Below are positions 1 to 8,081 of a stretch of 50,341 bases of DNA, one piece after another. The notes under the pieces are model-generated. The model searched no databases. It was not told the DNA's origin and saw only the letters and a list, made by a program, of their open reading frames with translations. Source of the DNA: an uncultured Clostridium sp. (GTDB lineage Bacteria; Bacillota; Clostridia; TANB77; CAG-508); NCBI GenBank assembly GCA_948436975.1, contig CAOJJB010000014.1, positions 1-50,341 of the forward strand. Direction: 5' to 3'. Position 1 is the first letter of the stretch; each line of letters begins with the position of its first letter. The position numbers were made by a program, and so were the translations under genes.

Positions 1-178
1 AGACAATATTTTATATAAAGGTTATGTTATGAGTGATTATAATAAACATAAACAAAGAACAGCAGTAAGACATTTAAGAGAATATATAAAAGAGGTTACT
101 GAAAATCCAAATTTAAAAACTGAAATTTTAGAGATAGGTGATGGATTAGCTATAACAAGAGTAGAAAATAAGATATAA
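1..178 (+). CDS. C-terminal end of a TrmR/YrrM-like O-methyltransferase (partial)
   Basis: An open frame runs from the window edge to TAA at 176-178 and encodes the last 58 residues of a protein. It begins DNILYKGYV and ends near ILEIGDGLAITR. This pattern (DN-x-L-x-x-G, a charged helix, then IGDGLA) matches the C-terminal strand-helix-strand of caffeoyl-CoA-type class I SAM-dependent O-methyltransferases. In Firmicutes these include TrmR (YrrM), which methylates 5-hydroxyuridine in tRNA. The SAM-binding part lies outside the window, so the family call rests on the tail alone. A strong hairpin follows at 185-231, so this is probably the last gene of its operon. Confidence 0.6.
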   Translation, partial: DNILYKGYVMSDYNKHKQRTAVRHLREYIKEVTENPNLKTEILEIGDGLAITRVENKI

Positions 179-184
179 ATGGGT

Positions 185-247
185 GAGCCCTGCTAATAAA
201 ACTGAATTATAAGTTTTTATTAGTAGGGCTCTAGTGCTATTTTTTTA
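185..247 (+). terminator. Long hairpin ending the upstream methyltransferase operon
   Basis: Positions 185-203 pair with 212-231, giving about 19 base pairs with one G-T pair and one bulged base. A run of seven T residues follows a short distance later at 240-247. It starts 7 nt after the stop codon at 178. The T-run is separated from the stem by nine bases, so termination is likely but not textbook. Confidence 0.6.
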
Positions 248-292
248 AAGGGGTTGAGATTTTATAAACGCTTGATCCGTATAATATGATTA

Positions 293-333
293 ACCCCACC
301 AATAAAACAAAGTAAAAGTCTTATTGGTGGGGT
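293..333 (-). terminator. Perfect 13-bp hairpin downstream of the minus-strand gene
   Basis: Positions 293-305 pair perfectly with 321-333 around a 15-nt loop, with a GGTGGGG-type arm. It lies just past the stop codon of the minus-strand gene that ends at 351, so it is probably its terminator. No clear T-run follows on the minus strand. With the hairpin at 185-231 it forms a pair of convergent terminators. Confidence 0.5.
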
Positions 334-350
334 GTTTGAGGATTTAGCAG

Positions 351-695
351 TTAAATAAAATAACTCTCCTCAGGAGTCTTTTTGTAAGCTTTTGGGTCTT
401 CAGAATTAACAGGATAAATTTTTATAGCGTATCTTGTATATTCAATTCCCCAAAAATCATTAGCTACATCAATATCCGTAAAATTTGATAAAAGTTTTCC
501 GTTTTGTACAAACTTATAGTTTGTTCTACCATGGATAATCATAATCCAAAAATCAACGAATATCTTGGGACATGCTAAAGGTGTTAAACCACTGTTTGTG
601 TCTAAAACATCAGCGATTACAGTTGCATCATTGTCTGAAATGGTAGTAGAACCATATTGTAAAGCCAAATCAGAGAAGAATTCATGGTACTTCAT
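351..695 (-). CDS. Hypothetical protein, 114 aa, isolated minus-strand gene
   Basis: I do not recognise this family. The product is a small soluble protein without a signal peptide or transmembrane segment. It is rich in aromatic residues (DFWIMIIHGRTNY, NDFWGIEYTRYAIKIYP), which suggests a compact alpha/beta domain. The start is well supported: a GGGAGG ribosome binding site sits 6 nt before ATG, and a consensus promoter lies upstream (749-777). A perfect hairpin follows the stop. The gene stands alone, opposes its neighbours and is visibly less AT-rich than the polysaccharide genes. It is probably expressed by itself, and may be acquired DNA. Function unknown. Confidence 0.7.
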   Translation of the reverse strand: MKYHEFFSDLALQYGSTTISDNDATVIADVLDTNSGLTPLACPKIFVDFWIMIIHGRTNYKFVQNGKLLSNFTDIDVANDFWGIEYTRYAIKIYPVNSEDPKAYKKTPEESYFI

Positions 696-748
696 AATCT
701 ACCTCCCAATTGTAATATAAACTCCTAAAAATCAATGCTCTATAGCAT

Positions 749-777
749 ATTATACTATTATTTACATAAAAAATCAA
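749..777 (-). promoter_or_regulatory. Sigma-A-type promoter of the minus-strand hypothetical gene
   Basis: On the minus strand the -35 TTGATT (772-777) and -10 TATAAT (749-754) are separated by exactly 17 bp. The start codon of the gene that ends at 351 is about 54 nt downstream. Confidence 0.7.
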
Positions 778-807
778 ATTTGAGAAATAAATAAAATTTT
801 CTTTTCG

Positions 808-836
808 TTGACTAAATTCATATAATGTAATAAAAT
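808..836 (+). promoter_or_regulatory. Sigma-A-type promoter upstream of glmU
   Basis: TTGACT at 808-813 and TAAAAT at 831-836 are 17 bp apart, about 75 nt before the glmU ATG at 911. A second perfect TATAAT lies inside the spacer at 821-826 but has no good -35 at the right distance. Confidence 0.6.
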
Positions 837-910
837 AATTTAAACATTTAAATAAAACTAAAGAATATAAATATAATAAGAAAATAAATATTTTGAAAGG
901 TGTTATTTAT

Positions 911-2185
911 ATGATTATTGAAGATGAAGAAAAAACAGTAATTACAGTTATTATGGCAGCTGGTAAAGGTACAAGAATGAAATCAAATAAATCTAAATTA
1001 GTTCATAAGATTTATGATAAAGAACTTGTAAAAAGAGTAACAGAAGTTGCAAAATCAATAGGATCAGACGAAGTGATAGCAGTAGTAGGGCATTTAAAAG
1101 AACAAGTAGAAGAAGTATTAGGAGATACAGTAAAATATGCATATCAAGAAGAACTTCTAGGCACAGGTCATGCAGTAATGCAAGCAAGTAAATATTTAGA
1201 AGGAAAAAAAGGAAAAGTAATTATATTATATGGAGATGTACCAATATTAAGAAAAAATACACTTGAAAATTTAGTAACAAAGAGTTTTAAGAATAAAGAA
1301 TATGCAACACTTTTAACAGCAATATATGAAAATCCTACAGGATATGGAAGAATTATTCGTGATGAAGGTGGAAATATAAAAGCAATTGTTGAAGAAAAAG
1401 ATGCAAATATGTTTGAAAAAGAAATAAAAGAAATAAACTCAGGAATATACTGTTTTGATATAGAAGAACTATTATCAGCTTTAAAACAATTAAAACCAAA
1501 CAATGTACAAGGAGAATATTATTTAACAGATGTTATAAAAATAATGAACGACAAGGGGTTAAAGACAGGGGCTGTTATAGTAGAAGATAATACAGAAATA
1601 TTAGGAGTAAATGATAGAGCGCAATTAGAACTATTAACAAGAGTTTTAAGAATGAGAATAAATGCAGAACATATGAGAAAAGGAGTAACAATAGAAGATG
1701 CAAATGCAACATATATTCATGATAATGTAGAAATTGGGATAGATACAATTATTCATCCAAACACAACAATAAAATCAGGAGTAATAATTGGAAATAATTG
1801 TGAAATAGGTCCGAATGCATATATAAGAGAAGGTTCTGTTATAGGTAATAATGTAAAAATAGGAAATTGTGTTGAAATTAAGAAAACAAAAATAGGAGAT
1901 AGAACAAAAGTACCTCATTTCATATATTTAGGAAATACAGAAATAGGTAGTGATTGTAATGTGGGATGTGGAACAATAACATGTAATTATGATGGTAAAA
2001 ATAAAAACGAAACAAAAATAGGAGATAGAGCATTTATAGGTTCAAATGTAAATTTAGTAGCACCAGTAACTTTAGGAGATGATGTGTTAATAGCAGCAGG
2101 TTCAACAATTACAGAAGATGTTCCAACAGGAAAAATGGGAATAGCAAGAGAAAGACAAATAAATAAAGATAAAAAATCTAAATAG
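911..2185 (+). CDS. glmU: Bifunctional UDP-N-acetylglucosamine pyrophosphorylase / glucosamine-1-phosphate N-acetyltransferase
   Basis: GlmU acetylates glucosamine-1-phosphate and then uridylates it to UDP-GlcNAc, the precursor of peptidoglycan and surface glycans, in the cytoplasm. The N-terminal nucleotidyltransferase domain (about 1-220) has AAGKGTRMKS (16-25), LLGTGHAV and YGDVPI. The C-terminal left-handed beta-helix (about 235-410) consists of hexapeptide repeats and carries the acetyltransferase signature HFIYLGNTEIG followed by CGTITCNYDGKNK, so the conserved His and Asn-Tyr are present. Start: ATG 911 is 9 nt after AAAGGT. A TTG at 893 is in frame but overlaps that ribosome binding site. 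At 424 aa it is slightly shorter than the usual 450-460. It heads the window's nucleotide-sugar genes. Confidence 0.95.
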   Translation: MIIEDEEKTVITVIMAAGKGTRMKSNKSKLVHKIYDKELVKRVTEVAKSIGSDEVIAVVGHLKEQVEEVLGDTVKYAYQEELLGTGHAVMQASKYLEGKKGKVIILYGDVPILRKNTLENLVTKSFKNKEYATLLTAIYENPTGYGRIIRDEGGNIKAIVEEKDANMFEKEIKEINSGIYCFDIEELLSALKQLKPNNVQGEYYLTDVIKIMNDKGLKTGAVIVEDNTEILGVNDRAQLELLTRVLRMRINAEHMRKGVTIEDANATYIHDNVEIGIDTIIHPNTTIKSGVIIGNNCEIGPNAYIREGSVIGNNVKIGNCVEIKKTKIGDRTKVPHFIYLGNTEIGSDCNVGCGTITCNYDGKNKNETKIGDRAFIGSNVNLVAPVTLGDDVLIAAGSTITEDVPTGKMGIARERQINKDKKSK

Positions 2186-2234
2186 TAAAGGAGTAAAATA
2201 ATTATAAAAATACAAATAATTATTTAATAGAAAT

Positions 2235-3428
2235 ATGAATAATAGTGAAAATAATAAACTATATAAAAAAATTATAAATAATAGATTTAAAATTTCTTTT
2301 ATAATGATTTGTGTTCTAACTATAATAGGTTTTTTTATAAATAAAACAGAATTGCAAAATGCTTTTTTTATCACAGATAAAGCATTTTGTTTGTGGTGGA
2401 ATATAAAATTTTTTGCTTTATGTTTAATAAGTTATGAGTTATTTTTTATAATAACAAATAAAAATGAAAAACTAGCATTAAGTGGAACAATTATATTAGC
2501 TTTATCTGGAACGATTCAATGGAATTTAAATAATATAGATGCATTAATAATTGGAGAATTTATAACAGTATTAGTACAAAAGTTTTTTGAAAAAGATAAA
2601 TTCAAATCACAAGTATTAATATCATCATTAATAACTATATTCTCAATAATTTATGTTTGGACTTTTAGATCATATGCAGTAGCTTTTGGATATTTATTTT
2701 TAGCATTAATTATATGGATTATACTTGAAAATAAAGATAAGTTAAAAGATAATAAAATATTAGGATTAGTAACATGTGTACTAAGTATATTAGGAATGAT
2801 TATATCAGCATTATTTTTTAATAATCATAATATAGAATATTATGATTTAGAAATGAGTGGAGTATCAGTTTTATTTTCTTATTTATATAGTCCTTTATTA
2901 CCTTTTTTCGATTTTAAGGGACAAGAGCTAGTATCTGGTATTATATCTATTTTTCCAGTTCCTATTATAATGTCATTATATTATATATATACTAAAGAAA
3001 AACATATATGTTTTTTATTACCAATAACAATTGTAACAGTCTTAGAAATAGTATTTTGTATGTCTGGTTTTCCAAACTTTATAAATAATATTACATTATT
3101 TTCAGAGGTTTCTGCTATAAGAGCTGTGTCATGTGTTCAAATAGCAAATTTATTTATAATGTTTTACTTTTTAGGAAATATAAAAGAAGAATTATTTAAA
3201 ATTAAATATGCTATGAGAATAACAATTGTAATTGTTTGTTTATTAGTATTTGTGAGATTTCCAGTATATTTTTCCAATAAACAATTTTTATATATGTTTG
3301 TTTGTGAATTAAGTTTATTATCATTTTTATTATTAAATTTTTCTGATAAAAAGTATCAAAAGGTATTGATGTTTTTTTTAATTTTAATTACTTTAATTAG
3401 TGGAGTACCAGTAAATTTACTTATATAA
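2235..3428 (+). CDS. Polytopic membrane protein, short relative of the 724-aa protein at 36573
   Basis: The 397-aa product has about ten hydrophobic segments and no catalytic domain. It aligns by eye with the middle of the 724-aa membrane protein at 36573-38747. Shared landmarks are SYEL, a QW pair, FGYLFLAL-IW versus FGYVFLAM-VW, and a later FPxxI segment. It lacks the first roughly 190 residues of that protein, including its RTDEW loop. The family resembles GT-C-fold or YfhO-like glycan membrane enzymes, but I would not assign a reaction. The ribosome binding site is poor: AAGGAG at 2188 is too far from ATG 2235. It may therefore be weakly translated or a decaying copy. It sits between glmU and the rhamnose operon. 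Confidence 0.6.
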   Translation: MNNSENNKLYKKIINNRFKISFIMICVLTIIGFFINKTELQNAFFITDKAFCLWWNIKFFALCLISYELFFIITNKNEKLALSGTIILALSGTIQWNLNNIDALIIGEFITVLVQKFFEKDKFKSQVLISSLITIFSIIYVWTFRSYAVAFGYLFLALIIWIILENKDKLKDNKILGLVTCVLSILGMIISALFFNNHNIEYYDLEMSGVSVLFSYLYSPLLPFFDFKGQELVSGIISIFPVPIIMSLYYIYTKEKHICFLLPITIVTVLEIVFCMSGFPNFINNITLFSEVSAIRAVSCVQIANLFIMFYFLGNIKEELFKIKYAMRITIVIVCLLVFVRFPVYFSNKQFLYMFVCELSLLSFLLLNFSDKKYQKVLMFFLILITLISGVPVNLLI

Positions 3429-3502
3429 GTGTAATTAAACTTGAATAATTTAAGTATTTGTGTGAAAGTTTTGTGTTAAATGTGGAAAGTGTGTAAAAAA
3501 CT

Positions 3503-3530
3503 TTGACAACAAAATATGCTATGATATAAT
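3503..3530 (+). promoter_or_regulatory. Near-perfect promoter of the dTDP-rhamnose operon
   Basis: TTGACA (3503-3508) and TATAAT (3525-3530) match the consensus in all 12 positions with a 16-bp spacer. Transcription would start near 3537, leaving a leader of about 50 nt before the rfbD ATG at 3586. This is the strongest promoter seen in the window. Confidence 0.85.
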
Positions 3531-3585
3531 GAGTGCATTATAAATGAAGGATATTATTTTAATATCAAATAGGGAGAGTGGAAGA

Positions 3586-4446
3586 ATGAAAAAAGTGTTT
3601 TTAATTGGAGCAGATGGAATGCTAGGTGGTGAATTAAAAGAAAGATTAGAAAAAAAATATGAAGTTGTAGGAACTACTATTGAAACTTTAGATATTTGTG
3701 ATAAAGAAGCTATTCTTACTAAAGCAAAAGAAGTAAAACCATATTTTATTATAAATTGTGCTGCATTTACAAATGTAGATGCATGTGAAGTTAAAGAAGA
3801 ATTAGCATTATCAGTTAATGGAACAGCATTAGAGAATATAGCTGAAGCAGCAAAACAAGAAAATGCAACTCTTATACATATAAGTACAGATTATGTTTTT
3901 GCGGGAAATAAACCAGTTGAAGAAGTTTATACAGAAGATATGGAGCCAAATCCAGTAAGTGCATACGGAAGAACAAAATTAGTGGGAGAAAACAATGCTA
4001 AAAAAGCAGAAAAATATTATATATTAAGAACAGCATGGCTTTATGGATTAGGTGGAAAAAACTTTGTAAAAACAATGCTTAAATTATCACAAGACAAAAA
4101 TGAAATATCTGTTGTAGATGATCAACATGGGAGTCCAACATCAACAACAACACTTTGTGAAATAATAGAAAAAATAATGGAGAAAGAACCTGAATATGGT
4201 ATATATCACTCAACAAATGAAGGATTTACTACATGGTGCAAATTTACAAGAAAAATATTTGAATTTGCAAATATAAATACAAAAGTAAAAGCAATAACCT
4301 CAAAAGAATATAAAGAAATGTACCCACAATCAAGTGATAGACCAACAAATAGTCAGTTATCTAAAGAAAAATTAAAAAATGTTGGAATAGTACCAGCAAA
4401 TTGGGAAGATGCACTAAAAGATTATTTAAAAGAAGAATTAAAATAA
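3586..4446 (+). CDS. rfbD: dTDP-4-dehydrorhamnose reductase
   Basis: Catalyses the last step of dTDP-L-rhamnose synthesis, the NAD(P)H-dependent reduction of dTDP-4-dehydro-L-rhamnose. It is an extended short-chain dehydrogenase with a GADGMLG Rossmann loop (8-14), STDYVFAG near 101-108 and the catalytic pair Tyr127/Lys131 in AYGRTKLVGE. Substrate-end motifs DDQHGSPTST and SDRPTNSQLS are typical of RmlD. ATG 3586 is preferred over ATG 3544 because it follows a GGGAG/GGAAG ribosome binding site and gives the usual family start (MKKVFLIGADG). The length of 286 aa is normal. It is the first gene of the rml operon, directly after the consensus promoter. Confidence 0.93.
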   Translation: MKKVFLIGADGMLGGELKERLEKKYEVVGTTIETLDICDKEAILTKAKEVKPYFIINCAAFTNVDACEVKEELALSVNGTALENIAEAAKQENATLIHISTDYVFAGNKPVEEVYTEDMEPNPVSAYGRTKLVGENNAKKAEKYYILRTAWLYGLGGKNFVKTMLKLSQDKNEISVVDDQHGSPTSTTTLCEIIEKIMEKEPEYGIYHSTNEGFTTWCKFTRKIFEFANINTKVKAITSKEYKEMYPQSSDRPTNSQLSKEKLKNVGIVPANWEDALKDYLKEELK

Positions 4447-4486
4447 AATATATAATGTGATTTAAATAAAAAGGAGGAATAAAATC

Positions 4487-5404
4487 ATGAAAGGAATTAT
4501 TTTAGCAGGTGGTAGTGCCACAAGATTATATCCAATAACTATTGCTGTATCAAAGCAAATGTTACCAGTATATGATAAACCAATGATTTATTATCCATTA
4601 TCAACATTAATGATGGCAGGAATTAGAGAAGTTTTAATAATATCTACACCAGTACATTTACCAGCATTTAAAAATTTATTAGGTGATGGATCTAGATTTG
4701 GTATGAAATTAGAATATAAAATACAAGAAAAACCAGTAGGACTAGCAGATGCTTTTATATTAGGAGAAGAATTTATAGGAGATGATAATGTATCATTAAT
4801 ATTAGGAGATAATATGATATATGGTTCAAGAGTGGAAAGAGTTCTAAAAGCAGCAAGTAATTTAAAAGAGGGTGGAATTATATTTGGATATCAAGTGGCA
4901 GATCCAACATCGTATGGAGTAGTTGAGATTGACAAAACAGGAAAAGCACTATCAATAGAAGAAAAACCAGAAAATCCAAAATCTCATTTTGCTGTACCAG
5001 GAATTTATTTTTATGATAATAATGTAGTAAAAATTGCAAAATCAATTAAACCATCTAAAAGAGGAGAATTGGAAATAACAGATGTAAACAAGGTCTATAT
5101 GGAACAAGGAAAATTACAAGTTATACCATTAGGAAATGGATATGCATGGTTTGATACAGGATCAGCAGACAGACTATCTGATGCATCAGATTATGTAAAA
5201 GCAATTGAATTAAGGCAAGGAACACAAATAGCATGTTTAGAAGAAATTGCATATAGAAATGAATGGATTTCAAAAGAAACACTTTTAGTAGAAGCAGAAA
5301 AATACAAAAAAACAGAATATGGAAGATACTTAAAAAGAATAGCAGAACAAGATTTTAAAGAATTCAAAGCAATATATGAAAGTGATTTATTTAATGCAAA
5401 CTAA
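4487..5404 (+). CDS. rfbA: Glucose-1-phosphate thymidylyltransferase
   Basis: Makes dTDP-glucose from dTTP and glucose-1-phosphate, the committed step of dTDP-rhamnose synthesis. The N-terminal signature [12 protein letters not shown], followed by [18 protein letters not shown], is diagnostic of RmlA. Later come [30 protein letters not shown] and [13 protein letters not shown]. The length of 305 aa is slightly longer than the usual 290. An AAGGAGG site lies about 8 nt before the ATG. It is 40 nt downstream of rfbD and in the same operon. Confidence 0.96.
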   Translation: MKGIILAGGSATRLYPITIAVSKQMLPVYDKPMIYYPLSTLMMAGIREVLIISTPVHLPAFKNLLGDGSRFGMKLEYKIQEKPVGLADAFILGEEFIGDDNVSLILGDNMIYGSRVERVLKAASNLKEGGIIFGYQVADPTSYGVVEIDKTGKALSIEEKPENPKSHFAVPGIYFYDNNVVKIAKSIKPSKRGELEITDVNKVYMEQGKLQVIPLGNGYAWFDTGSADRLSDASDYVKAIELRQGTQIACLEEIAYRNEWISKETLLVEAEKYKKTEYGRYLKRIAEQDFKEFKAIYESDLFNAN

Positions 5405-5477
5405 TCAATTATTAGTTAATGTATATTATTTGTAAAACATAATTTAATGAAATTTTATATAAGGAAGGAAAAATAAA

Positions 5478-6062
5478 ATGGGTAAATTTACTAGAATAGA
5501 TACTTCAATAGAAGGAGTATATATAATAGAACCAACAGTATTTGGAGATACTAGAGGATATTTTATGGAAACTTATAGTAAACCAGATTTTGCTGAAATA
5601 GGAATAACAAATGAGTTTGTACAAGATAATCAATCAAAATCAAAAAAGGGAGTATTAAGAGGATTACATTTTCAAAAAGAAAATACACAAGCTAAACTTG
5701 TTAGATGTATAAAAGGAGAAGTATTTGATGTAGCTGTTGACTTAAGACCAGGGAGTAAAACTTATGGAAAATGGGAAGGTGTAATAATATCAGAAGAAAA
5801 TAAAAAAATGTTTATGATACCTAGAGGATTTGCTCATGGATTTTTAGTATTATCAGAGGAAGCAGAATTTAGCTATAAATGTGATGATATATATAATTAT
5901 TCAGCAGAAGGTGGATTAAAATGGGATGATCCTGAAATTGGTATAGTATGGCCAAAAGTCCAAGGAATTAAAGTAGAAGAGTATTTAACCTCTGAAAAAG
6001 ATGAAAAGTGGCCAAGTTTATCAGAACTTAGAAAAACAGATTTATTTAAAAATTTAAAATAA
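5478..6062 (+). CDS. rfbC: dTDP-4-dehydrorhamnose 3,5-epimerase
   Basis: Epimerises C3 and C5 of dTDP-4-dehydro-6-deoxyglucose to give the L-rhamno form. It is an RmlC cupin of 194 aa. Visible landmarks are DTRGYFMETY, the catalytic His in VLRGLHFQ, the partner Asp in FDVAVDLRPGSKTYGKW, IPRGFAHGFLVLS, and the C-terminal YSAEGGLKWDDPEIGI-WP loop with the active-site Tyr. An AAGGAAGG site precedes ATG 5478. It is the third gene of the rml operon. Confidence 0.95.
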   Translation: MGKFTRIDTSIEGVYIIEPTVFGDTRGYFMETYSKPDFAEIGITNEFVQDNQSKSKKGVLRGLHFQKENTQAKLVRCIKGEVFDVAVDLRPGSKTYGKWEGVIISEENKKMFMIPRGFAHGFLVLSEEAEFSYKCDDIYNYSAEGGLKWDDPEIGIVWPKVQGIKVEEYLTSEKDEKWPSLSELRKTDLFKNLK

Positions 6063-6110
6063 TGATAAACTATAGTAACACAAAATAATAGAAAGGAACA
6101 GAATTACAAA

Positions 6111-6305
6111 GTGAAAAAATCAACAGTAGCTATAATAATATTATTATTAACAATTATTTATGGTATTATTTTTTATTCATATCATATAAAAAATAGTAAA
6201 AAAGAATTAGAAGCAACATTAAAAACAGCTGAAGAAAAATATGAATTAAATAAAAAAATCTCAGAATTAGAAAATGAAATAGAAAAATTAAAAAATGGTT
6301 ATTAA
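6111..6305 (+). CDS. Small single-pass membrane protein with a coiled-coil tail
   Basis: The 64-aa product starts at GTG 6111, with AAAGGA 13 nt upstream, a rather long spacing. Residues 5-24 form one strongly hydrophobic helix after a KK start. A charged region (about 30-61) has heptad-like Leu/Ile/Glu/Lys spacing ending in ISELENEIEKLKNGY, which predicts a short coiled coil. It lies inside the rml operon between rfbC and rfbB, so it is co-expressed with rhamnose synthesis. I do not recognise the family. A scaffold or oligomerising membrane peptide is possible but unproven. Confidence 0.6.
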   Translation: MKKSTVAIIILLLTIIYGIIFYSYHIKNSKKELEATLKTAEEKYELNKKISELENEIEKLKNGY

Positions 6306-6345
6306 TTTTAATATTACAAAAATAAGAGTGAAAGGAATTTAAAAT

Positions 6346-7317
6346 ATGAAAAATATATTAGTAACAGGAGCAGCAGGATTTATAGGTGCAAATTTTGCAG
6401 AATTAATGGTAAAAAAATACGAAGGGAAATATAATATAATAGTATATGATAAATTAACATATGCAGGAAATATTCATAATTTAGATAATATAAAAGATAA
6501 AATAACATTTGTACAAGGAGATATTTGTGATTTTGATTTTGTATTAGAAACATATAAAAAATACAATGTAGATGCAATAGTTCATTTTGCAGCAGAATCA
6601 CATGTAGATAATAGTATAAAAACACCATTTATATTTACACAAACAAATGTAATAGGAACACATACACTATTAGAAGCAGCAAAACAATTTTGGAGAGAAG
6701 GGAGCTTAAATAAATTTGTCCATGTTTCAACAGATGAAGTATATGGAACACTTGGAGAAACAGGATACTTTACAGAAATTTCACCAATACAGCCCAATAG
6801 TCCATATTCTGCATCAAAGGCATCATCAGATTTAATAGCATTTGCATATGCAGAAACATATAAAATGAATGTTAGTGTAACAAACTGTTCAAATAATTAT
6901 GGCCCATATCAACATCATGAAAAATTAATACCACATATGATATCTTTAGCTTTAAAAGATGAAAAATTACCAGTATATGGTGAAGGGTTAAATATAAGAG
7001 ATTGGTTATTTGTAGAAGATCATTGTGAAGCAATAGATATAATTTTACATCAAGGTAAAAAAGGTGAAAGATACAATATAGGGGGGCACAATGAAAAAAG
7101 AAATATAGAAATAGTTAAACTAATACTAGAAAGATTAGGAAAATCAGAAACTCTAATTTCTTATGTAGAAGATAGAAAAGGACATGATTATAGATATGCA
7201 ATAGATCCTACTAAATTAAAAAATGAATTTGGTTGGGAACCAAAAACAATGTTTAAAGATGGAATTGTTAAAACTATTGATTGGTATTTATCAAATCCAG
7301 AATATTTAATGAAATAA
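6346..7317 (+). CDS. rfbB: dTDP-glucose 4,6-dehydratase
   Basis: Converts dTDP-glucose to dTDP-4-dehydro-6-deoxyglucose, the second step of rhamnose synthesis. It is an extended SDR of 323 aa. The NAD loop is GAAGFIG (8-14). The dehydratase triad Thr129-Asp130-Glu131 is in STDEVYG, and Tyr154/Lys158 are in YSASKASSD. The NCSNNYGPYQHHEKLIP and GLNIRDWLFVEDH segments are characteristic of RmlB. It is the last gene of the rml operon, followed by an intrinsic terminator at 7330-7372. Confidence 0.96.
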   Translation: MKNILVTGAAGFIGANFAELMVKKYEGKYNIIVYDKLTYAGNIHNLDNIKDKITFVQGDICDFDFVLETYKKYNVDAIVHFAAESHVDNSIKTPFIFTQTNVIGTHTLLEAAKQFWREGSLNKFVHVSTDEVYGTLGETGYFTEISPIQPNSPYSASKASSDLIAFAYAETYKMNVSVTNCSNNYGPYQHHEKLIPHMISLALKDEKLPVYGEGLNIRDWLFVEDHCEAIDIILHQGKKGERYNIGGHNEKRNIEIVKLILERLGKSETLISYVEDRKGHDYRYAIDPTKLKNEFGWEPKTMFKDGIVKTIDWYLSNPEYLMK

Positions 7318-7329
7318 TAAATATATGGG

Positions 7330-7372
7330 ACATTCTCTTTTTGATTTATTGATTAGGGAATGTTTTATTTTG
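7330..7372 (+). terminator. Intrinsic terminator of the rml operon
   Basis: Positions 7330-7337 pair with 7356-7363 (8 bp with one G-T pair) around an 18-nt loop. A T-rich run follows directly. It lies 13 nt after the rfbB stop codon. Confidence 0.6.
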
Positions 7373-7391
7373 TTAAAAAAGTAATATATAG

Positions 7392-7438
7392 TGAAGTCCC
7401 CCCACCCTAGCTTTTAGAGCGAGGGTGAGGGGACTTCA
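7392..7438 (-). terminator. GC-rich hairpin directly behind the minus-strand LRR gene
   Basis: Positions 7392-7408 pair with 7422-7438, about 17 bp with a single mismatch. The stem abuts the stop codon (7439-7441) of the minus-strand LRR gene. On the minus strand a T-run follows after about ten bases (complement of 7375-7381). It is much more GC-rich than the surrounding DNA. Confidence 0.6.
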
Positions 7439-7972
7439 TTATCGGAATATTACCCCTGGGCATTCGGTGAACGCATAATCACCTATGCTGACACAAGAAT
7501 GCGGTATAGAAAGACAAAGATTATAGCATTCGCTAAATGCCTCATCCCCAATTTCTTTTAATCCTTCTGCTAAATTGACCTCTGTTAGAAGAAGACACCG
7601 ACTAAATGCTGCCTCTCCGATTTTTAAAATGTTTTTTAACGTTATCTGTTTTAGTGAAGCACATCCTTCAAAAAGAGAAGGTGAAATTTCTCTTATATTT
7701 GGAGAAATAGTGAATTCTTCTAAATATAAACAGTTTTGAAATGCTCCACTATCGATGTTTGATACGTTACTTGGAATGACAACGTTATTTAAAGCTGTAC
7801 ATCCCGAAAAAGCATACCTTCCAATAGAACATAAGCTTTCAGGAAAAACAACGCTTTCCAAGTGTCGGAAATTGTAAAAAGCTTTATCGGCAATTTTTGT
7901 TACACCCTCAGGAATCCGATATTGAATACAAGTCTGAGAGATTGGATCAGGAAAAAAATTATTTTTGTCCAT
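7439..7972 (-). CDS. BspA-type leucine-rich-repeat protein, 177 aa
   Basis: From about residue 22 the protein is seven tandem repeats of 22-23 residues with the pattern I-x-x-x-AF-x-x-C-x-x-L-x-x-V-x-IP. Examples are SIGRYAFSGCTALNNVVIP and EIGDEAFSECYNL. This is the LRR_5 (BspA/Treponema) type, usually a protein-binding solenoid. No signal peptide, anchor or second domain is present, so it is probably cytoplasmic. ATG 7972 is chosen because AGGAGGTG lies 10 nt upstream. An upstream in-frame ATG at 7999 would overlap that site. The gene is opposite in strand to its neighbours, visibly more GC-rich, and bounded by its own promoter and hairpin, which suggests acquisition. Confidence 0.8.
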   Translation of the reverse strand: MDKNNFFPDPISQTCIQYRIPEGVTKIADKAFYNFRHLESVVFPESLCSIGRYAFSGCTALNNVVIPSNVSNIDSGAFQNCLYLEEFTISPNIREISPSLFEGCASLKQITLKNILKIGEAAFSRCLLLTEVNLAEGLKEIGDEAFSECYNLCLSIPHSCVSIGDYAFTECPGVIFR

Positions 7973-8016
7973 TATATTATGACACCTCCTATAGCACACA
8001 GTGCAAAATTTGTAAT

Positions 8017-8045
8017 ATTATATCACAATTTACATAAAATGTAAA
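8017..8045 (-). promoter_or_regulatory. Promoter of the LRR gene
   Basis: On the minus strand TTTACA (8040-8045) and TATAAT (8017-8022) are separated by 17 bp, about 45 nt upstream of the start codon at 7972. The -35 lies inside the palindrome 8028-8046. Confidence 0.65.
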
Positions 8046-8046
8046 T
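8028..8046. promoter_or_regulatory. Candidate operator: 8-3-8 palindrome between divergent promoters
   Basis: ATTTACAT (8028-8035) and ATGTAAAT (8039-8046) form a perfect inverted repeat with a 3-nt centre. It covers the -35 of the minus-strand LRR promoter and lies about 36 bp upstream of the promoter of the 8142 gene. A further ATGTAA half-site is at 8054-8059. The site's geometry suits a dimeric repressor. AT-rich DNA makes such palindromes fairly common by chance. Confidence 0.35.
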
Positions 8047-8081
8047 ATATAAAATGTAATACAAAAAAAATTTATATTAAC

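Noticed and set aside
821-826. Perfect TATAAT 7 bp after TTGACT as a glmU promoter
   Set aside because: The 7-bp spacing to TTGACT is far too short, and no other -35 is found; TAAAAT at 831-836 has the right 17-bp spacing.
893-910. TTG at 893 as an upstream start for glmU
   Set aside because: The TTG overlaps the AAAGGT ribosome binding site that serves ATG 911, and it would add six residues not needed by the family.
993-1503. Overlapping minus-strand open frames opposite glmU
   Set aside because: They lie fully inside a strong gene on the other strand, have Leu-rich low-complexity products typical of AT-rich shadow frames, and have no ribosome binding sites.
3544-3585. ATG 3544 as the start of rfbD
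   Set aside because: It is only about 7 nt downstream of the predicted transcription start and lacks a ribosome binding site; ATG 3586 has one and gives the usual family start.
7862-8044. Plus-strand open frame opposite the start of the LRR gene
   Set aside because: It overlaps the LRR coding region, promoter and palindrome, has no ribosome binding site and no recognisable domain.
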